Made by a program: the position numbers and the translations under genes. A DNA stretch of 64,000 nt from Fimbriimonadaceae bacterium (lineage in GTDB: Bacteria; Armatimonadota; Fimbriimonadia; Fimbriimonadales; Fimbriimonadaceae): NCBI GenBank assembly GCA_019454125.1, contig CP075365.1, positions 986,218 to 1,050,217 of the forward strand, in the 5' to 3' direction. The stretch's first letter is position 1; each line of letters begins with the position of its first letter. The notes under the pieces are model-generated. The model made no database searches. It was not told the DNA's origin and saw nothing but the letters and a program-made list of their open reading frames with translations. This document shows positions 41,976 to 50,758 of the stretch, piece by piece.

Positions 41976-42644
41976 CTAGGGGAGCCGCGACAAGGTCAAA
42001 GTCAGCTTTGCCGGGACTTGGAGCTCGTCGCTCGGCATCGTGACGCCGGTGACCGTCACTTTCGCCTCCAGCGGCCAGCCCTTCGCGCGGGAGATTACAA
42101 AGTCCCCTTCCGCCGTGACCGGTTTCGGGACGTCGGTCTCCGCGAACACCATGTGTACGGTGGCCTTTTCCTTATCGAACGCAGTCAGCGTCCACTGCCA
42201 TTTTGCGGCCGGCAGGTCGCCCACGCCCTCCGTCCGCTCCCAGGTTTGGCCAAGCTCCACCGGGGCGGCGAGATAGACAAGGTCGAGCGGGCGCAACGTG
42301 CGGGCTAAGAGGAAAGGCTCGGTGGGGCGCGGCGAGCGGTCGCGGACTTGGCCGCGCACGTCCCGCCTTTCACTCAGCTTCATGGGCACCGCTTCGTCGG
42401 AGGCGGGGTAGGTCTCGCCGTCGAACACATGCTCGGTGACGCTCGCCGCGACCTCGAGCGGGAAGAGGCCGTCGTCCCCCGGCTTGCCCACGGTCAGGCG
42501 CCATTCTTCCGTGAAACTGATCGCCTCGTCGTCCTCGGTCTCATAGGCGAAGACCGCGCGGTAACCGTGGACAGCCTCCTCCCGCATCTCGTAGCGTAGG
42601 GTCAAGGCGTCCTGGAAGAGGGCGAGGCTGAGGAGAAAAGTCAT
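41976..42644 (-). CDS. Exported protein of unknown function
   Basis: A 222-residue protein starting MTFLLSLALFQDALTLRYEM, a short signal-like start, followed by a beta-rich domain (YRAVFAYETEDDEAISFTEEW, FPLEVAASVTEHVFDGETYP, TAFDKEKATVHMVFAETDVP). No family is recognised. ATG 42644 overlaps the stop of the 87-residue gene (ATGA); the frame continues upstream but without protein-like sequence. Confidence 0.65.
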   Translation of the reverse strand: MTFLLSLALFQDALTLRYEMREEAVHGYRAVFAYETEDDEAISFTEEWRLTVGKPGDDGLFPLEVAASVTEHVFDGETYPASDEAVPMKLSERRDVRGQVRDRSPRPTEPFLLARTLRPLDLVYLAAPVELGQTWERTEGVGDLPAAKWQWTLTAFDKEKATVHMVFAETDVPKPVTAEGDFVISRAKGWPLEAKVTVTGVTMPSDELQVPAKLTLTLSRLP

Positions 42645-42904
42645 TTGACGGATTCGACGGGCGTCTCGTCCTTGTGGCGGTAGCCCCTTTCTCGGGCCAG
42701 CCGCTCTCGGCCGAGCGGGCCGTCCACGGCTGCGGCTTCCCGCGCGAGGTCTGTGCGGTCCTTTTCTGCCGCGCGCGTCTCTTCGGCGGCTTGGCGCTGC
42801 AAGTCGCGCTGTTTGCGGGCTTCCTGCCAGGGCTTCGCGCCGGCGACTGCGCCTGCGAGGGCTCCGACGGCCAAGGCGATGATGATCCATGTCGTCCGTG
42901 ACAT
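42641..42904 (-). CDS. Small membrane-anchored coiled-coil protein
   Basis: An 87-residue protein with an N-terminal helix (TWIIIALAVGALAGAVAG) and a charged coiled coil (EARKQRDLQRQAAEETRA, AAEKDRTDLAREAA). The stop is coupled to the next gene by ATGA. No family is recognised; the general layout is that of small envelope proteins. Confidence 0.6.
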   Translation of the reverse strand: MSRTTWIIIALAVGALAGAVAGAKPWQEARKQRDLQRQAAEETRAAEKDRTDLAREAAAVDGPLGRERLARERGYRHKDETPVESVK

Positions 42905-42977
42905 TGCTCTTCATTCTGACGGCCGACCTTGCCGTGCGGGTTCATACGGCGGGCCCCAAGGCCTCGCAAGACCCGCG

Positions 42978-44381
42978 CTACGCCTGCCGGACCAGCACCA
43001 TGTTCGTCAGGCCGCGCGTGCCGGGCGGGTAGGCAGAGGTGACGACATAGGTGTCGCCCCGTTGCAGGACTCCGCGCGCGACAAAGCTTTCGCTCAGGAA
43101 CGCGACCGCTTCGTCCGTGTTCGTGGTCGGCGGCATCAAGATGGATTGAACACCCCAGACCAGCGCCATTTGCCGCTGGGTCGATTCTTCGAACGCGGCG
43201 CAGAGGATCGGGGCCTTAGGGCGGTGCTTGCTCACCAGGCGCGAGGTCGTGCCCGTCGTGCTTGCGGTGAGGATCGCGCGCACGTGCAACGCGTCGGCCA
43301 GCGTCACCGCGGCCAGCGCGACCGCCTCGGTCGAAGAATCGGGGATTGGGCGCCCCGCGCCCATCCACGCCCGCGGCTCGTGCCCCAGTTCCTCTTCAGT
43401 CCGCTCGGCCACCCGGGCCATGGTGCGCACGGCTTCGATCGGGAAGCGGCCGGAGGCCGTCTCCCCGCTCAGCATCACCGCATCGGTCCCGTCGATGATC
43501 GCGTTGGCGATGTCGCTCACCTCCGCCCGGGTCGGCCGTGCGTGGTCCAGCATGCTCTCCAGCATCTGGGTGGCGGTGATGACGGGCTTGCCGAGCCGGT
43601 TGCAGCAAGCGATGATCTTCTTTTGGGCCAGGGGCACGTCTTCGATGTCCATCTGCAACCCGAGGTCGCCGCGCGCCACCATCACCGCGTCGGAGGCATC
43701 CACGACGTCCCCGATGGTCTCCAGCGCCTCCGGCGTCTCGACCTTCGCCACGATCTGGATCGTGTCGCTGTACTGCTCCACCACCCTGCGCAGCTGGCGC
43801 AAGTCGTCCGCGCTGCGGACGTAGCTCAAGGCGATGTAGTCCGCGCCGAAATGGACGGCCTGGCGCACGTCCTCAAGGTCTTTCTCGGTCAAAGCGGGGG
43901 CGTCGAAAGACTTGCCGACAAGAGTCACGCCTTGGCGCGACTTGATCGTGCCGCTCGTGACGACGGTCGCCTGTAAGTGGTGGCCTAAATCCGTCTCGAT
44001 GCGGAGCTCCACGTCTCCGTCCCCGAGCAGGACCCGGTCGCCCGGGGCCATCGCGTCCCAGACCGCCGATTCCGGGGCCTGGATCGTCGCGGTCGGGTCG
44101 GGGCCGATCGTGAGGGAGTCGCCCGCAACGACTTCGATCTGGCCGTCCTGGATCTGGCCGATGCGGAACTTCGGCCCCTGGAGGTCGACCAGGATCGCGA
44201 CGGGTGAGAACCCCTGGTCGCACTCGCGGACCCACTTGACGAACTCTCGCTTCGATTCCCAGTCACCGTGCGAACAGTTGAGGCGGGCTACGTTCATCCC
44301 AGCCTCGATCAAGAGCTCGACCTTCTCCGGTGAGGCGACCGCCGGCCCCAGGGTCGCGACTATCTTTGTCCGCCGACGCAT
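42978..44381 (-). CDS. pyk: Pyruvate kinase
   Basis: A 467-residue enzyme converting phosphoenolpyruvate and ADP to pyruvate and ATP. Motifs: RRRTKIVATLGPAVASPE, NVARLNCSHGDWESKR, VDLQGPKFRIGQI, the metal-binding KVETPEALETI, DAVMVARGDLGLQMDIEDVP, and the signature TATQMLESMLDHARPTRAE. The last domain is complete. TACTAC lies 8 bases before the ATG, one mismatch to TANNNT. Confidence 0.95.
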   Translation of the reverse strand: MRRRTKIVATLGPAVASPEKVELLIEAGMNVARLNCSHGDWESKREFVKWVRECDQGFSPVAILVDLQGPKFRIGQIQDGQIEVVAGDSLTIGPDPTATIQAPESAVWDAMAPGDRVLLGDGDVELRIETDLGHHLQATVVTSGTIKSRQGVTLVGKSFDAPALTEKDLEDVRQAVHFGADYIALSYVRSADDLRQLRRVVEQYSDTIQIVAKVETPEALETIGDVVDASDAVMVARGDLGLQMDIEDVPLAQKKIIACCNRLGKPVITATQMLESMLDHARPTRAEVSDIANAIIDGTDAVMLSGETASGRFPIEAVRTMARVAERTEEELGHEPRAWMGAGRPIPDSSTEAVALAAVTLADALHVRAILTASTTGTTSRLVSKHRPKAPILCAAFEESTQRQMALVWGVQSILMPPTTNTDEAVAFLSESFVARGVLQRGDTYVVTSAYPPGTRGLTNMVLVRQA

Positions 44382-44402
44382 CTGGCGTGGTAGTACCTGA
44401 TT

Positions 44403-44425
44403 CCCCCGCCCTTTGGTGGGGGGTC
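44403..44425 (-). terminator. GC hairpin after the redoxin gene
   Basis: CCCCCGCC-CTTT-GGTGGGGG forms a GC-rich stem between the redoxin stop and pyk. There is no T-run, so it may be a weak terminator or a processing site. Confidence 0.35.
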
Positions 44426-44981
44426 ACTGGATGTCCGGGATGCCGCAACCGATCGCCTGGGTGAGGGGCACCGAGACGGGCTTGCCCGCGAGGATCTCGT
44501 CGAGCGCCTCGCGCACATCCTGGCGGACCGTGCCTTCCTTAAACCGCCCGTGGTCGGAATAGGTCTCGTTCAAACGGCCGCGGTAAAGCATCGTGCCGTC
44601 CGGGCCGATGATGGCCACCTCCGGCGTGACCGAGATCGCCAGCTTCTTCACAAGTTCCAGCTTAGGATCCATAAAGCCCGGGAAGTTCAACTTGAACTCC
44701 TTCGCGTGGGCATCGATCTCCTCCTTGGTCACCGAGTCGTCCAGCAGCACCCGGAAGAAGCGGACGCCCTTCGGCTCGTAGGCCCCTTGGATGCGGGTGT
44801 ACTCAGGCGTGAACCGGTTCGAGATGGGGCAATCGATGGCGATGAAGAGGAGGACAGTCGCCTTGAAATCGGCGTCCACGAGGTTGTGGGACGCCCCCTG
44901 GAAGTCGGTAACCGGGGTCGAAGGGAGTTTGATCGTGGCTTGGGGGGCCAGGATCGCGGCGGCCAGCAGCGTCGACAGCAT
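44424..44981 (-). CDS. Redoxin (AhpC/TSA-like), exported
   Basis: A 185-residue thioredoxin-fold protein with a short hydrophobic start (MLSTLLAAAILAPQ). The core reads FKATVLLFIAIDCPISNRFTPEY, with a single active-site Cys in IDCPISN, then VRFFRVLLDDSVTKEEIDAH and SVTPEVAIIGPDGTMLYRGRL, as in AhpC/TSA-type redoxins that often stand next to cytochrome c/monooxygenase-like proteins in Acidobacteria and Planctomycetes. It is divergent from such a protein here, 62 bases away, so they may work together in periplasmic redox chemistry. Confidence 0.85.
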   Translation of the reverse strand: MLSTLLAAAILAPQATIKLPSTPVTDFQGASHNLVDADFKATVLLFIAIDCPISNRFTPEYTRIQGAYEPKGVRFFRVLLDDSVTKEEIDAHAKEFKLNFPGFMDPKLELVKKLAISVTPEVAIIGPDGTMLYRGRLNETYSDHGRFKEGTVRQDVREALDEILAGKPVSVPLTQAIGCGIPDIQ

Positions 44982-45030
44982 CTCTTTGCTCTGACGCCCA
45001 AGAACGGCGTGTCGTCACCGTGCGTCAATG

Positions 45031-45036
45031 TAAGCT
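45031..45036 (+). promoter_or_regulatory. -10 element (TAAGCT)
   Basis: TAAGCT lies 7 bases before the ATG of the cytochrome c gene, with AGGA in the gap. It decides for ATG 45044 over the upstream GTG 45020. Confidence 0.5.
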
Positions 45037-45043
45037 AGGAACG

Positions 45044-46261
45044 ATGCGGTTTGGACGCCTCCTCATTATGGTCTCAGCGGCTGGAACCCTGCTTCTGGGC
45101 TTGACCTGGCCCTCGAGGCCGGTCGTGGGCGAGCCAGTGACCTTCTCGCGCTCGATCGCACCGCTCATCCAGACCAAGTGCACGCCCTGCCACACCCGTG
45201 GCGGGCCCGCCCCCTTCCCCCTGGAGACCTACCGCCAGGTGAAGAAGAGGGGCGACCTCGTCCGCCGCATGATGCTCACCCGGCAGATGCCGCCTTGCTA
45301 TGGCGGAAGCGACTTCGGCGAATTCTGCTCGGCGGGTGGCCCGATCACGGACGAACAAGGCGTCCTCGTCCAACAGTGGTTGAACGAAGGGGCGCCAGAA
45401 GGCGAGCCGATCGAAAAGCTGGAAGTCCCTGACCCCACCAAGTGGCGCATGGGCGAGCCCGACGCCATCCTAGAGTTCGCCAACGGCGTCGAGACGAAGC
45501 TGGAGGGCCGGCCCTATTGGCAAGGGTACGCGCTGCCCCTGGGCGCGCTGAAGGGCAAGCGGCTCCGCGCCATCGACCTCCGGGCAAACCAGCCCCTCGC
45601 CATGCGCTACAGCCATTTCGGCATCGCCAAGGACGGGCTGACCCCGCAGCAGCTCGATCCCCGCGGATGGGAGACGGGCGGAAGCATCGAGCGGTTCTCC
45701 AAGAAGCTGGTCGGCACATGGGCGCCGGGCTACCACCCCTGGAAGATGCCGGACGGCGTCTCGATGAAGTTGGACTCGGACTATCTGCTGGTGCAGCCCC
45801 TCTACCTGCCCCGCGGCCGGCACGAGGACGCGGGCTTCAAGGTCGCTCTCTACTTCTCGGACGGCACGGCCGACAAGGAGCCGCAATGGGAGCGGGTCGG
45901 CGACGACCGCTTCGCGATCCCGGCGCCGGGCGCCGTCTTGCTCGAGCCGGTCGGCGAGCTCCCCCCCTGCCGGGTGATCGGCGTGATCCCAGAAGCCCGC
46001 TTCTTCTGCTCGTTCGCGGGCGTGACGGTAGGAGAGAAGCACCTCTTCCGGAGCTTCCGCTGGGAGCCGTACTGGACAGGTTCCTACTGCTTCCCCGAAC
46101 CCGTCCCGTTCCCGCAAGGGGCCAAGCTCCAAGGGCGGTTCCAGATGGACAACGACATCCACATGGGCAACAACGAGGGAACGCGCCCGGTGCAGATCCT
46201 GAGCGGCGACGATGAGCGGGACGAGATGGCCCGCATCCACGTGCTCTACGTCCGGGACTGA
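45044..46261 (+). CDS. Exported cytochrome c domain protein with monooxygenase-like region
   Basis: A 405-residue protein with a signal peptide (MRFGRLLIMVSAAGTLLLGL) and one haem site, CTPCH, in RSIAPLIQTKCTPCHTRGGP. The following MMLTRQMPPCYGG and WLNEGAPEGEP segments are the usual frame of cytochrome c domains next to copper type II monooxygenase-like folds (RYSHFGIAKDGL, HPWKMPDGVSM, GNNEGTRP). It likely carries electrons in the periplasm; a hydroxylase role is possible but not shown. It overlaps hutI by 16 bases at the 3' end. Confidence 0.8.
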   Translation: MRFGRLLIMVSAAGTLLLGLTWPSRPVVGEPVTFSRSIAPLIQTKCTPCHTRGGPAPFPLETYRQVKKRGDLVRRMMLTRQMPPCYGGSDFGEFCSAGGPITDEQGVLVQQWLNEGAPEGEPIEKLEVPDPTKWRMGEPDAILEFANGVETKLEGRPYWQGYALPLGALKGKRLRAIDLRANQPLAMRYSHFGIAKDGLTPQQLDPRGWETGGSIERFSKKLVGTWAPGYHPWKMPDGVSMKLDSDYLLVQPLYLPRGRHEDAGFKVALYFSDGTADKEPQWERVGDDRFAIPAPGAVLLEPVGELPPCRVIGVIPEARFFCSFAGVTVGEKHLFRSFRWEPYWTGSYCFPEPVPFPQGAKLQGRFQMDNDIHMGNNEGTRPVQILSGDDERDEMARIHVLYVRD

Positions 46262-47472
46262 TTGAGGGTCGCGGCCAACTGCCGTCCGCCTAACAGGATC
46301 CCCGTCGGTCGCAAGGGGTCGAGCCAATACGCCAGCTCCCGCTCGTCTTCGCGGGGCCATAGGCAAATGTCCGCACGCTTCCCGGGGGCTAGCACCCCAC
46401 GGTCACTGGAGCCCAGGCTCGCTGCCGCGTTCACGGTCGTCGCGACGAGCGCCTCGTGCGGGGTCATCCCGAGATACCGCGCGGCCAGAGCCATCACGAG
46501 CGGCAGGCCGTAGCCCGGCGAAGACCCGGGGTTGAAGTCGCTGGCGAGCACCACGGGTAACCCGGCCGCCATCATTTCAGGCGCGTCGGGATACTTCGCG
46601 AGGCCGAGGCCGAGCACGCTCAGGGGCAGGAGCACGGGCACGACCCCGGCCTTCGCCAAGGCCGCGATGCCGTCCGGCCCGGTGTGCTCCAGATGGTCGG
46701 CCGTCTTCGCGCCGAGTTCGGCTGCCAGCGCGGCCCCACCATGGTCGCCGAACTGGTCGACGTGGAGCCGCATCCCGAGCCCATGGGTCTTGGCCGCGTC
46801 GGCCAGGCGTCGGGCCTCTTCCGCTTCGAAATAGCCCTTCTCCACGAACATGTCCGCGTACTGGGCCCGTGCCGCGGCTTCCGGCAGCCCCGCCAAGACG
46901 ACCTCCTCGAAGTAGGCCTCACGCCTCTCCCGGTACTCGGGGGGCACCGCGTGGGCGGCCAGATAAGTCGGCACGATCGGAGGGCCGGCGGTCCCGTTCG
47001 TCGCCGTATAGGCGTCTAGGATGCCGAGCTCGGATGCGACGCTTAAGCCGTACCCGCTCTTCCCCTCGATGAGGGTCGTGCCGGCCAGGGCCATGCGGTC
47101 TCGATGCCCCGAGACGACCTTTTCCAAGTCGGCCGGGCTCAACTCGCGCGTCGCCCGGACCGTACTGAGGATCCCGCCGCCCGCGGCGGCCACTTCCTGG
47201 TAGCTCGCGCCTTTGGCCCGAAGCTCGAGTTCCCGGTAGCGGCTCCCGCCAAAGCCGAGGTGGGTGTGGGCGTCCACCAACCCTGGGGTCGCGACGCCCC
47301 CTTGCGCATCGTGCGTTTCGTCGGCACCGGAAGGCGCGTCCTTCGCCTTGCCGACCCACGCGATGGTCTCGCCTTCCACGAGGATCGCGGCGTCGGTCGT
47401 GACCTCGACCTCCCAAGAACCGTGACACCGGGGGGTCGCCAAACGACCGATGTTCTGGATGAGAAGGCTCAC
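46246..47472 (-). CDS. hutI: Imidazolonepropionase
   Basis: A 408-residue amidohydrolase of histidine degradation, hydrolysing imidazolonepropionate to N-formimino-glutamate. GLVDAHTHLGFGGSRYREL carries the HxH metal ligands; ASYQEVAAAGGGILSTVRATR and GTTLIEGKSGYGLS are family-typical; HVDQFGDHGGAALAAELG and the late LASDFNPGSSPGYGLP supply the other ligands. GTG 47472 overlaps the stop of the hutG-like gene (GTGA). Confidence 0.94.
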   Translation of the reverse strand: MSLLIQNIGRLATPRCHGSWEVEVTTDAAILVEGETIAWVGKAKDAPSGADETHDAQGGVATPGLVDAHTHLGFGGSRYRELELRAKGASYQEVAAAGGGILSTVRATRELSPADLEKVVSGHRDRMALAGTTLIEGKSGYGLSVASELGILDAYTATNGTAGPPIVPTYLAAHAVPPEYRERREAYFEEVVLAGLPEAAARAQYADMFVEKGYFEAEEARRLADAAKTHGLGMRLHVDQFGDHGGAALAAELGAKTADHLEHTGPDGIAALAKAGVVPVLLPLSVLGLGLAKYPDAPEMMAAGLPVVLASDFNPGSSPGYGLPLVMALAARYLGMTPHEALVATTVNAAASLGSSDRGVLAPGKRADICLWPREDERELAYWLDPLRPTGILLGGRQLAATLNQSRT

Positions 47473-48389
47473 GAGAGCCGCGTCACCAATCCGCTCGCGA
47501 AGTACATCAACGCCCCTGACCCAACAAGCGCCGTCAGCCCGGACGGATCGCGCTCCGGGTCGATCTCGACGATGTCCACAACGCGCACCCGGTGCGAGAC
47601 CCCGCACCGCCGCACCGCGTCCAACAGCTCCCATGACGCGAAGCCGCCGGGCCTCGCCCCTGGGCAACCCGGAGCGAACGCAGAGTCGAGGCAGTCGATG
47701 TCCACGTCCACATAGACGGCCTCGCAGTGCATGGGAAGGGAAGAGATGGCGCGCGTGACCGCCGTCCCCAATCCTTCAGACCGCGCGCGTTCCAGGGTCA
47801 CACGCTTCACGCCGGAACTCGAACCAAACCGCGCGTAGAACTCGGAGTTTGTGAAGGCCGCGATGCCCACCTGCACGATGTTCTGGCCGGGGAGGTCGTC
47901 GTCCAGAAGCGCGCGGACCGGATTGCCGTTGTGGAGGCCGTCTCCCAGGTGGCGCATATCCAAGTGCGCGTCGATCGTGACCAGCCCCACCTGCTCCAGC
48001 TTCAGGTTCAGCGCCTGCGCCATGCCAAGGACGCCCGCCCGCGTGACGCCGTTGTCGCCGCCGAGCAACACCGTCGCCTCGAACCCCGGCACCGCGCCCA
48101 TCATCGCCTCCATGATCGGCGCGGCCGCGTCTTCGGGGCTCGACCCGTTCAAACCCACGTCGCCCAGGTCCACCGCACGTAGCGACCGCACGTCCAGGTC
48201 GCGCTCCACGTCGTACGTTCCCCAGCGGGCAAGCGCCTGGCGGACCGCGTCTGGTGCCAAGTCGCACCTGCCCGGGGAGATCGAGTGGTTGAGCGGGACG
48301 CCGAGCACGGACAAGCTCCCCTTGGTTTGGTCAAGCCGGGCGCCTTCCAGCCACGACCTAGCCCTCGTCCATTGCAGGTCTTCGTGCAT
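47469..48389 (-). CDS. Arginase-family hydrolase, probable formimidoylglutamase
   Basis: A 306-residue ureohydrolase. The metal motifs are DAHLDMR and DVDIDCLDSAFAPG; the first motif is LLGGDNGV, with Asn in place of the usual metal-binding His of GGDH. Coupling to hutI argues for a HutG-type formimidoylglutamase yielding glutamate and formamide. The Asn change could alter metal content. I chose ATG 48389 because TATGCT lies 7 bases upstream; an in-frame ATG at 48401 overlaps that hexamer. Confidence 0.82.
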   Translation of the reverse strand: MHEDLQWTRARSWLEGARLDQTKGSLSVLGVPLNHSISPGRCDLAPDAVRQALARWGTYDVERDLDVRSLRAVDLGDVGLNGSSPEDAAAPIMEAMMGAVPGFEATVLLGGDNGVTRAGVLGMAQALNLKLEQVGLVTIDAHLDMRHLGDGLHNGNPVRALLDDDLPGQNIVQVGIAAFTNSEFYARFGSSSGVKRVTLERARSEGLGTAVTRAISSLPMHCEAVYVDVDIDCLDSAFAPGCPGARPGGFASWELLDAVRRCGVSHRVRVVDIVEIDPERDPSGLTALVGSGALMYFASGLVTRLS

Positions 48390-48396
48390 GGCCTTT

Positions 48397-48402
48397 AGCA
48401 TA
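48397..48402 (-). promoter_or_regulatory. -10 element (TATGCT), leaderless
   Basis: TATGCT on the minus strand, 7 bases before ATG 48389 of the hutG-like gene. Confidence 0.5.
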
Positions 48403-48507
48403 GCCCGAGGCACGCGGAAATGCGGGCGTTCGCGGCGTTCTTGAACTTCCCCCAGGCTCGTGGAAAACTTTTCGCGAGAAAATTGCGCGGCCCCCTAGTA
48501 TTTTCAC

Positions 48508-48864
48508 GTTAAGAGCGTGTAAAGTTCCAGTTGTTGAATCGCAACGGGCCCGAACGTTCCGGTTACCTACCGGTGTGGCCCTGGGATTTAGCGACAGGGA
48601 ACTGACCTGATCCCGGGGGAATCGCATAAGGGCGGATCGGGAGATGGAAGGGACACGCGGATGCCGAGCGGCGCGATACGGAAAGCGCACCGAGAGCGTC
48701 GGAAGCGTGGACAGGCATAGGCCATAGAAGCCCGGCCAGGCGCACCGAGGGGCGTAGACCGGGCTGGCCACTAGAGATCGCGCTCACATGGAGGGCGCGA
48801 CGCCGGCAAAGCAAGCGAGGGCGCGGCGTGTTATTGGGATCGAAATACACGCCGCCCTTTTTTT
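48508..48864 (+). ncRNA. Candidate large structured non-coding RNA
   Basis: About 360 bases without a gene between two minus-strand genes, ending in a plus-strand terminator. TAGTAT (48496-48501) could be the -10. Possible helices: CCGGT/ACCGG (48559-48573 region), ATGCC/GGCAT (48661-48665, 48714-48718), AGCCCGG/CCGGGCT (48729-48735, 48759-48765). GCGCACCGAG occurs twice (48685, 48740). GGCAAAGCAAGCGAG precedes the terminator, as in RNA i. It lacks the conserved cores of RNase P RNA, tmRNA, SRP RNA and 6S RNA. Type unknown. Confidence 0.5.
48823..48864 (+). terminator. Intrinsic terminator of the candidate RNA
   Basis: GCGGCGTGT (48823-48831) pairs perfectly with ACACGCCGC (48847-48855), followed by CC and seven T residues whose last bases form the antisense of the DUF2207 stop codon. 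Only a plus-strand transcript without a CDS can use it. Confidence 0.85.
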
Positions 48865-50656
48865 ACCAACTTCCGCCGCCACCGCCGCCGAAACCTCCCC
48901 CGCTGAAGCCTCCGCCCCCTCCCCCGCCGAATCCGGATCCTCCACTGGACGACTCCGATCGAGGCACCGTCGTGGCCGCAGAGCCGATCGCCCTGGTCGT
49001 CGAGTCCAACGAGTTCGCAAAATAGACCGGCGAGAAGGTCGTGTCGCGGGGCCCCACCCACCACACCGGCGGGCTTTGGACGACTTCCTTAAACGTGTCC
49101 GACCACCTATCGACCAACCCGAAGGCCACCGCGTAGGGGAGCAACTCCTCATAGCGCGCCTGGGCGATCTCCTTCTCAGCCACCCATTCCAGATAGGAAC
49201 GCCGCCCCTTCATGGCTTCGTAGAAACCCGCCACGCGGTGCCGCGCGCGAGCGCCGAGCTGAGTTCGCCGCGGCATGATCGAGGCAAAGCTTATGACGAG
49301 ACCGGCCCCGAGGGCCCCCCCGATAACGCTCGAGGCCAGCGAAACCTGTCCGTGCAGGATGTTGCGGCTAATAATGAAGAGGAACACCAGCAAAACCCCG
49401 CCCCCGATAAACGTGGCGAGCTTTGCCATGTCTGGACGGAGATGGTAATAGCCACGTCCCACGAAGTCGTCGAAAATCTTCTCCTTTAGGCGGGAAATCT
49501 TTACGCCAACGTCTGACACGAGTTTCGCGCGGGTGACGACCGATCCTTCTGGGCCGAGCGCTGCCAAGAGCTGGTCCTCGAACGCGGTGAGGCGCTGGGT
49601 CGGTTTTTTCGAAACGACGTTGATTACGGGATCTGTGCCAAAGAGGAACCTTTTCTCTGCGGAGAGCGTCAGGCACCCTTTAGCGGCGAGGGACACGATA
49701 GCGGCAGAGACATCGCGATTGTCCACTCGCTCGTCGATCAAAGCGCCGCATTCGGCCGGGCCAAGGCCGTCGGGAGGTTCAAACTCGACTCCAACCGGGC
49801 CAAGCTTGGGATCTTTCCCAAAGGCGTACCAGATTGGGAGCATCACGGCCAGAATCAAGACGGGGATCAGAAACCCCGAGTTCGGCCAGATCCACCAGCT
49901 AGCCAGGGTAAGAGGGTCTGGGTGCGGAACGACCGTGTCCGGCACAGAAAAGACGATGGTCAATCCCTCTCCAGGAATCAGCGGTTGTTTGCGTTGTCCG
50001 GAGAACTCGGTCTGCGAAAGCTTGATGGAAGTGAAGGTCTCGGGGTCAGCGGGGGAAGAGCCGGGAGAAGGTAGATAGTTCTGCGCCGAGGAACCGGTGT
50101 AACCGGTAAGAACCTTAGCCCTTGCCTTATCGGTCTCAGGGAAAGACACCTTAAAGCTTGACTCCTGGATCTCGGTGTCCCAGTCGTTGCCAGTGACGTT
50201 CCAATAAAGCTCGGCTTGCGGCTCCCAGTCCTTCCTTTTGTCGAACCAGTTAAACGCGTTGGTCACGGTGTAAGCGATGACGTAAGTCTTGTTGGTCCCC
50301 GGAGGAAACGTGACGTCTTCGTCACCGATCCGGATATTGAGATAGGCGCCGTCGCTCGTCACTAAAGTCGTCAGCGGTCGTCCGCTTTCGTCCTTGACCT
50401 GGATATCGCTCAAGGCGACCTGCCTCCGGAACGGAGTGTTGGTCTCATAGAGGAACGGGATCTTGCGAAAAATTCCGCGCCGAGGCTCCTGGAACTCGAC
50501 CGAGATCGTCTCCTTCACGCGCAAGAGGGAATCCTTGCCGATTGAGATTTCTGCGTCGAAGCTCTTGATCAGGAACGGATAACCGCCACCATATTGTCCG
50601 CAGGCGAGAGCCGCCCACAGCAGGAGAAGAAGCGCCACCGCCCGTCGAGCCATCAC
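48863..50656 (-). CDS. DUF2207 membrane protein with glycine-rich tail
   Basis: A 597-residue exported membrane protein. A signal sequence (ARRAVALLLLLWAALACG) precedes the DUF2207 domain: FDAEISIGKDSLLRVKETIS, FQEPRRGIFRKIPFLYET, then AYTVTNAFNWFDKRKDW and LYWNVTGNDWDTEI. Helices follow near residue 260 and 420, and the tail is almost pure Gly/Ser/Phe (SGFGGGGGGGFSGGGF), as usual for the family. The function is unknown. GTG 50656 and ATG 50653 are adjacent starts. Confidence 0.88.
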   Translation of the reverse strand: MMARRAVALLLLLWAALACGQYGGGYPFLIKSFDAEISIGKDSLLRVKETISVEFQEPRRGIFRKIPFLYETNTPFRRQVALSDIQVKDESGRPLTTLVTSDGAYLNIRIGDEDVTFPPGTNKTYVIAYTVTNAFNWFDKRKDWEPQAELYWNVTGNDWDTEIQESSFKVSFPETDKARAKVLTGYTGSSAQNYLPSPGSSPADPETFTSIKLSQTEFSGQRKQPLIPGEGLTIVFSVPDTVVPHPDPLTLASWWIWPNSGFLIPVLILAVMLPIWYAFGKDPKLGPVGVEFEPPDGLGPAECGALIDERVDNRDVSAAIVSLAAKGCLTLSAEKRFLFGTDPVINVVSKKPTQRLTAFEDQLLAALGPEGSVVTRAKLVSDVGVKISRLKEKIFDDFVGRGYYHLRPDMAKLATFIGGGVLLVFLFIISRNILHGQVSLASSVIGGALGAGLVISFASIMPRRTQLGARARHRVAGFYEAMKGRRSYLEWVAEKEIAQARYEELLPYAVAFGLVDRWSDTFKEVVQSPPVWWVGPRDTTFSPVYFANSLDSTTRAIGSAATTVPRSESSSGGSGFGGGGGGGFSGGGFGGGGGGSW

Positions 50657-50743
50657 TAACTAGAACGGCAGAGCGCCGCATAAGGCTTCAACGGGGCGCG
50701 GAGCCATTGGTCCCTCGGGAAAAGGCGGGGTCCGCGGCAGGGA

Positions 50744-50749
50744 TAGACT
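50744..50749 (+). promoter_or_regulatory. -10 element (TAGACT), near-leaderless
   Basis: TAGACT lies 9 bases before the ATG of the DinB-like gene, no ribosome binding site between. Confidence 0.55.
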
Positions 50750-50758
50750 CCGGCTCCC

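Noticed and set aside
48508-48864. RNase P RNA, tmRNA, SRP RNA or 6S RNA at this place
   Set aside because: The conserved cores (GAGGAAAGTCC, tag frame with CCA end, GGAAGG loop, 6S closing stem) are not found.
48788-49489. 233-residue plus-strand frame
   Set aside because: It crosses the candidate RNA terminator and is antisense to DUF2207; Pro/Arg-rich shadow of the Gly-rich tail.
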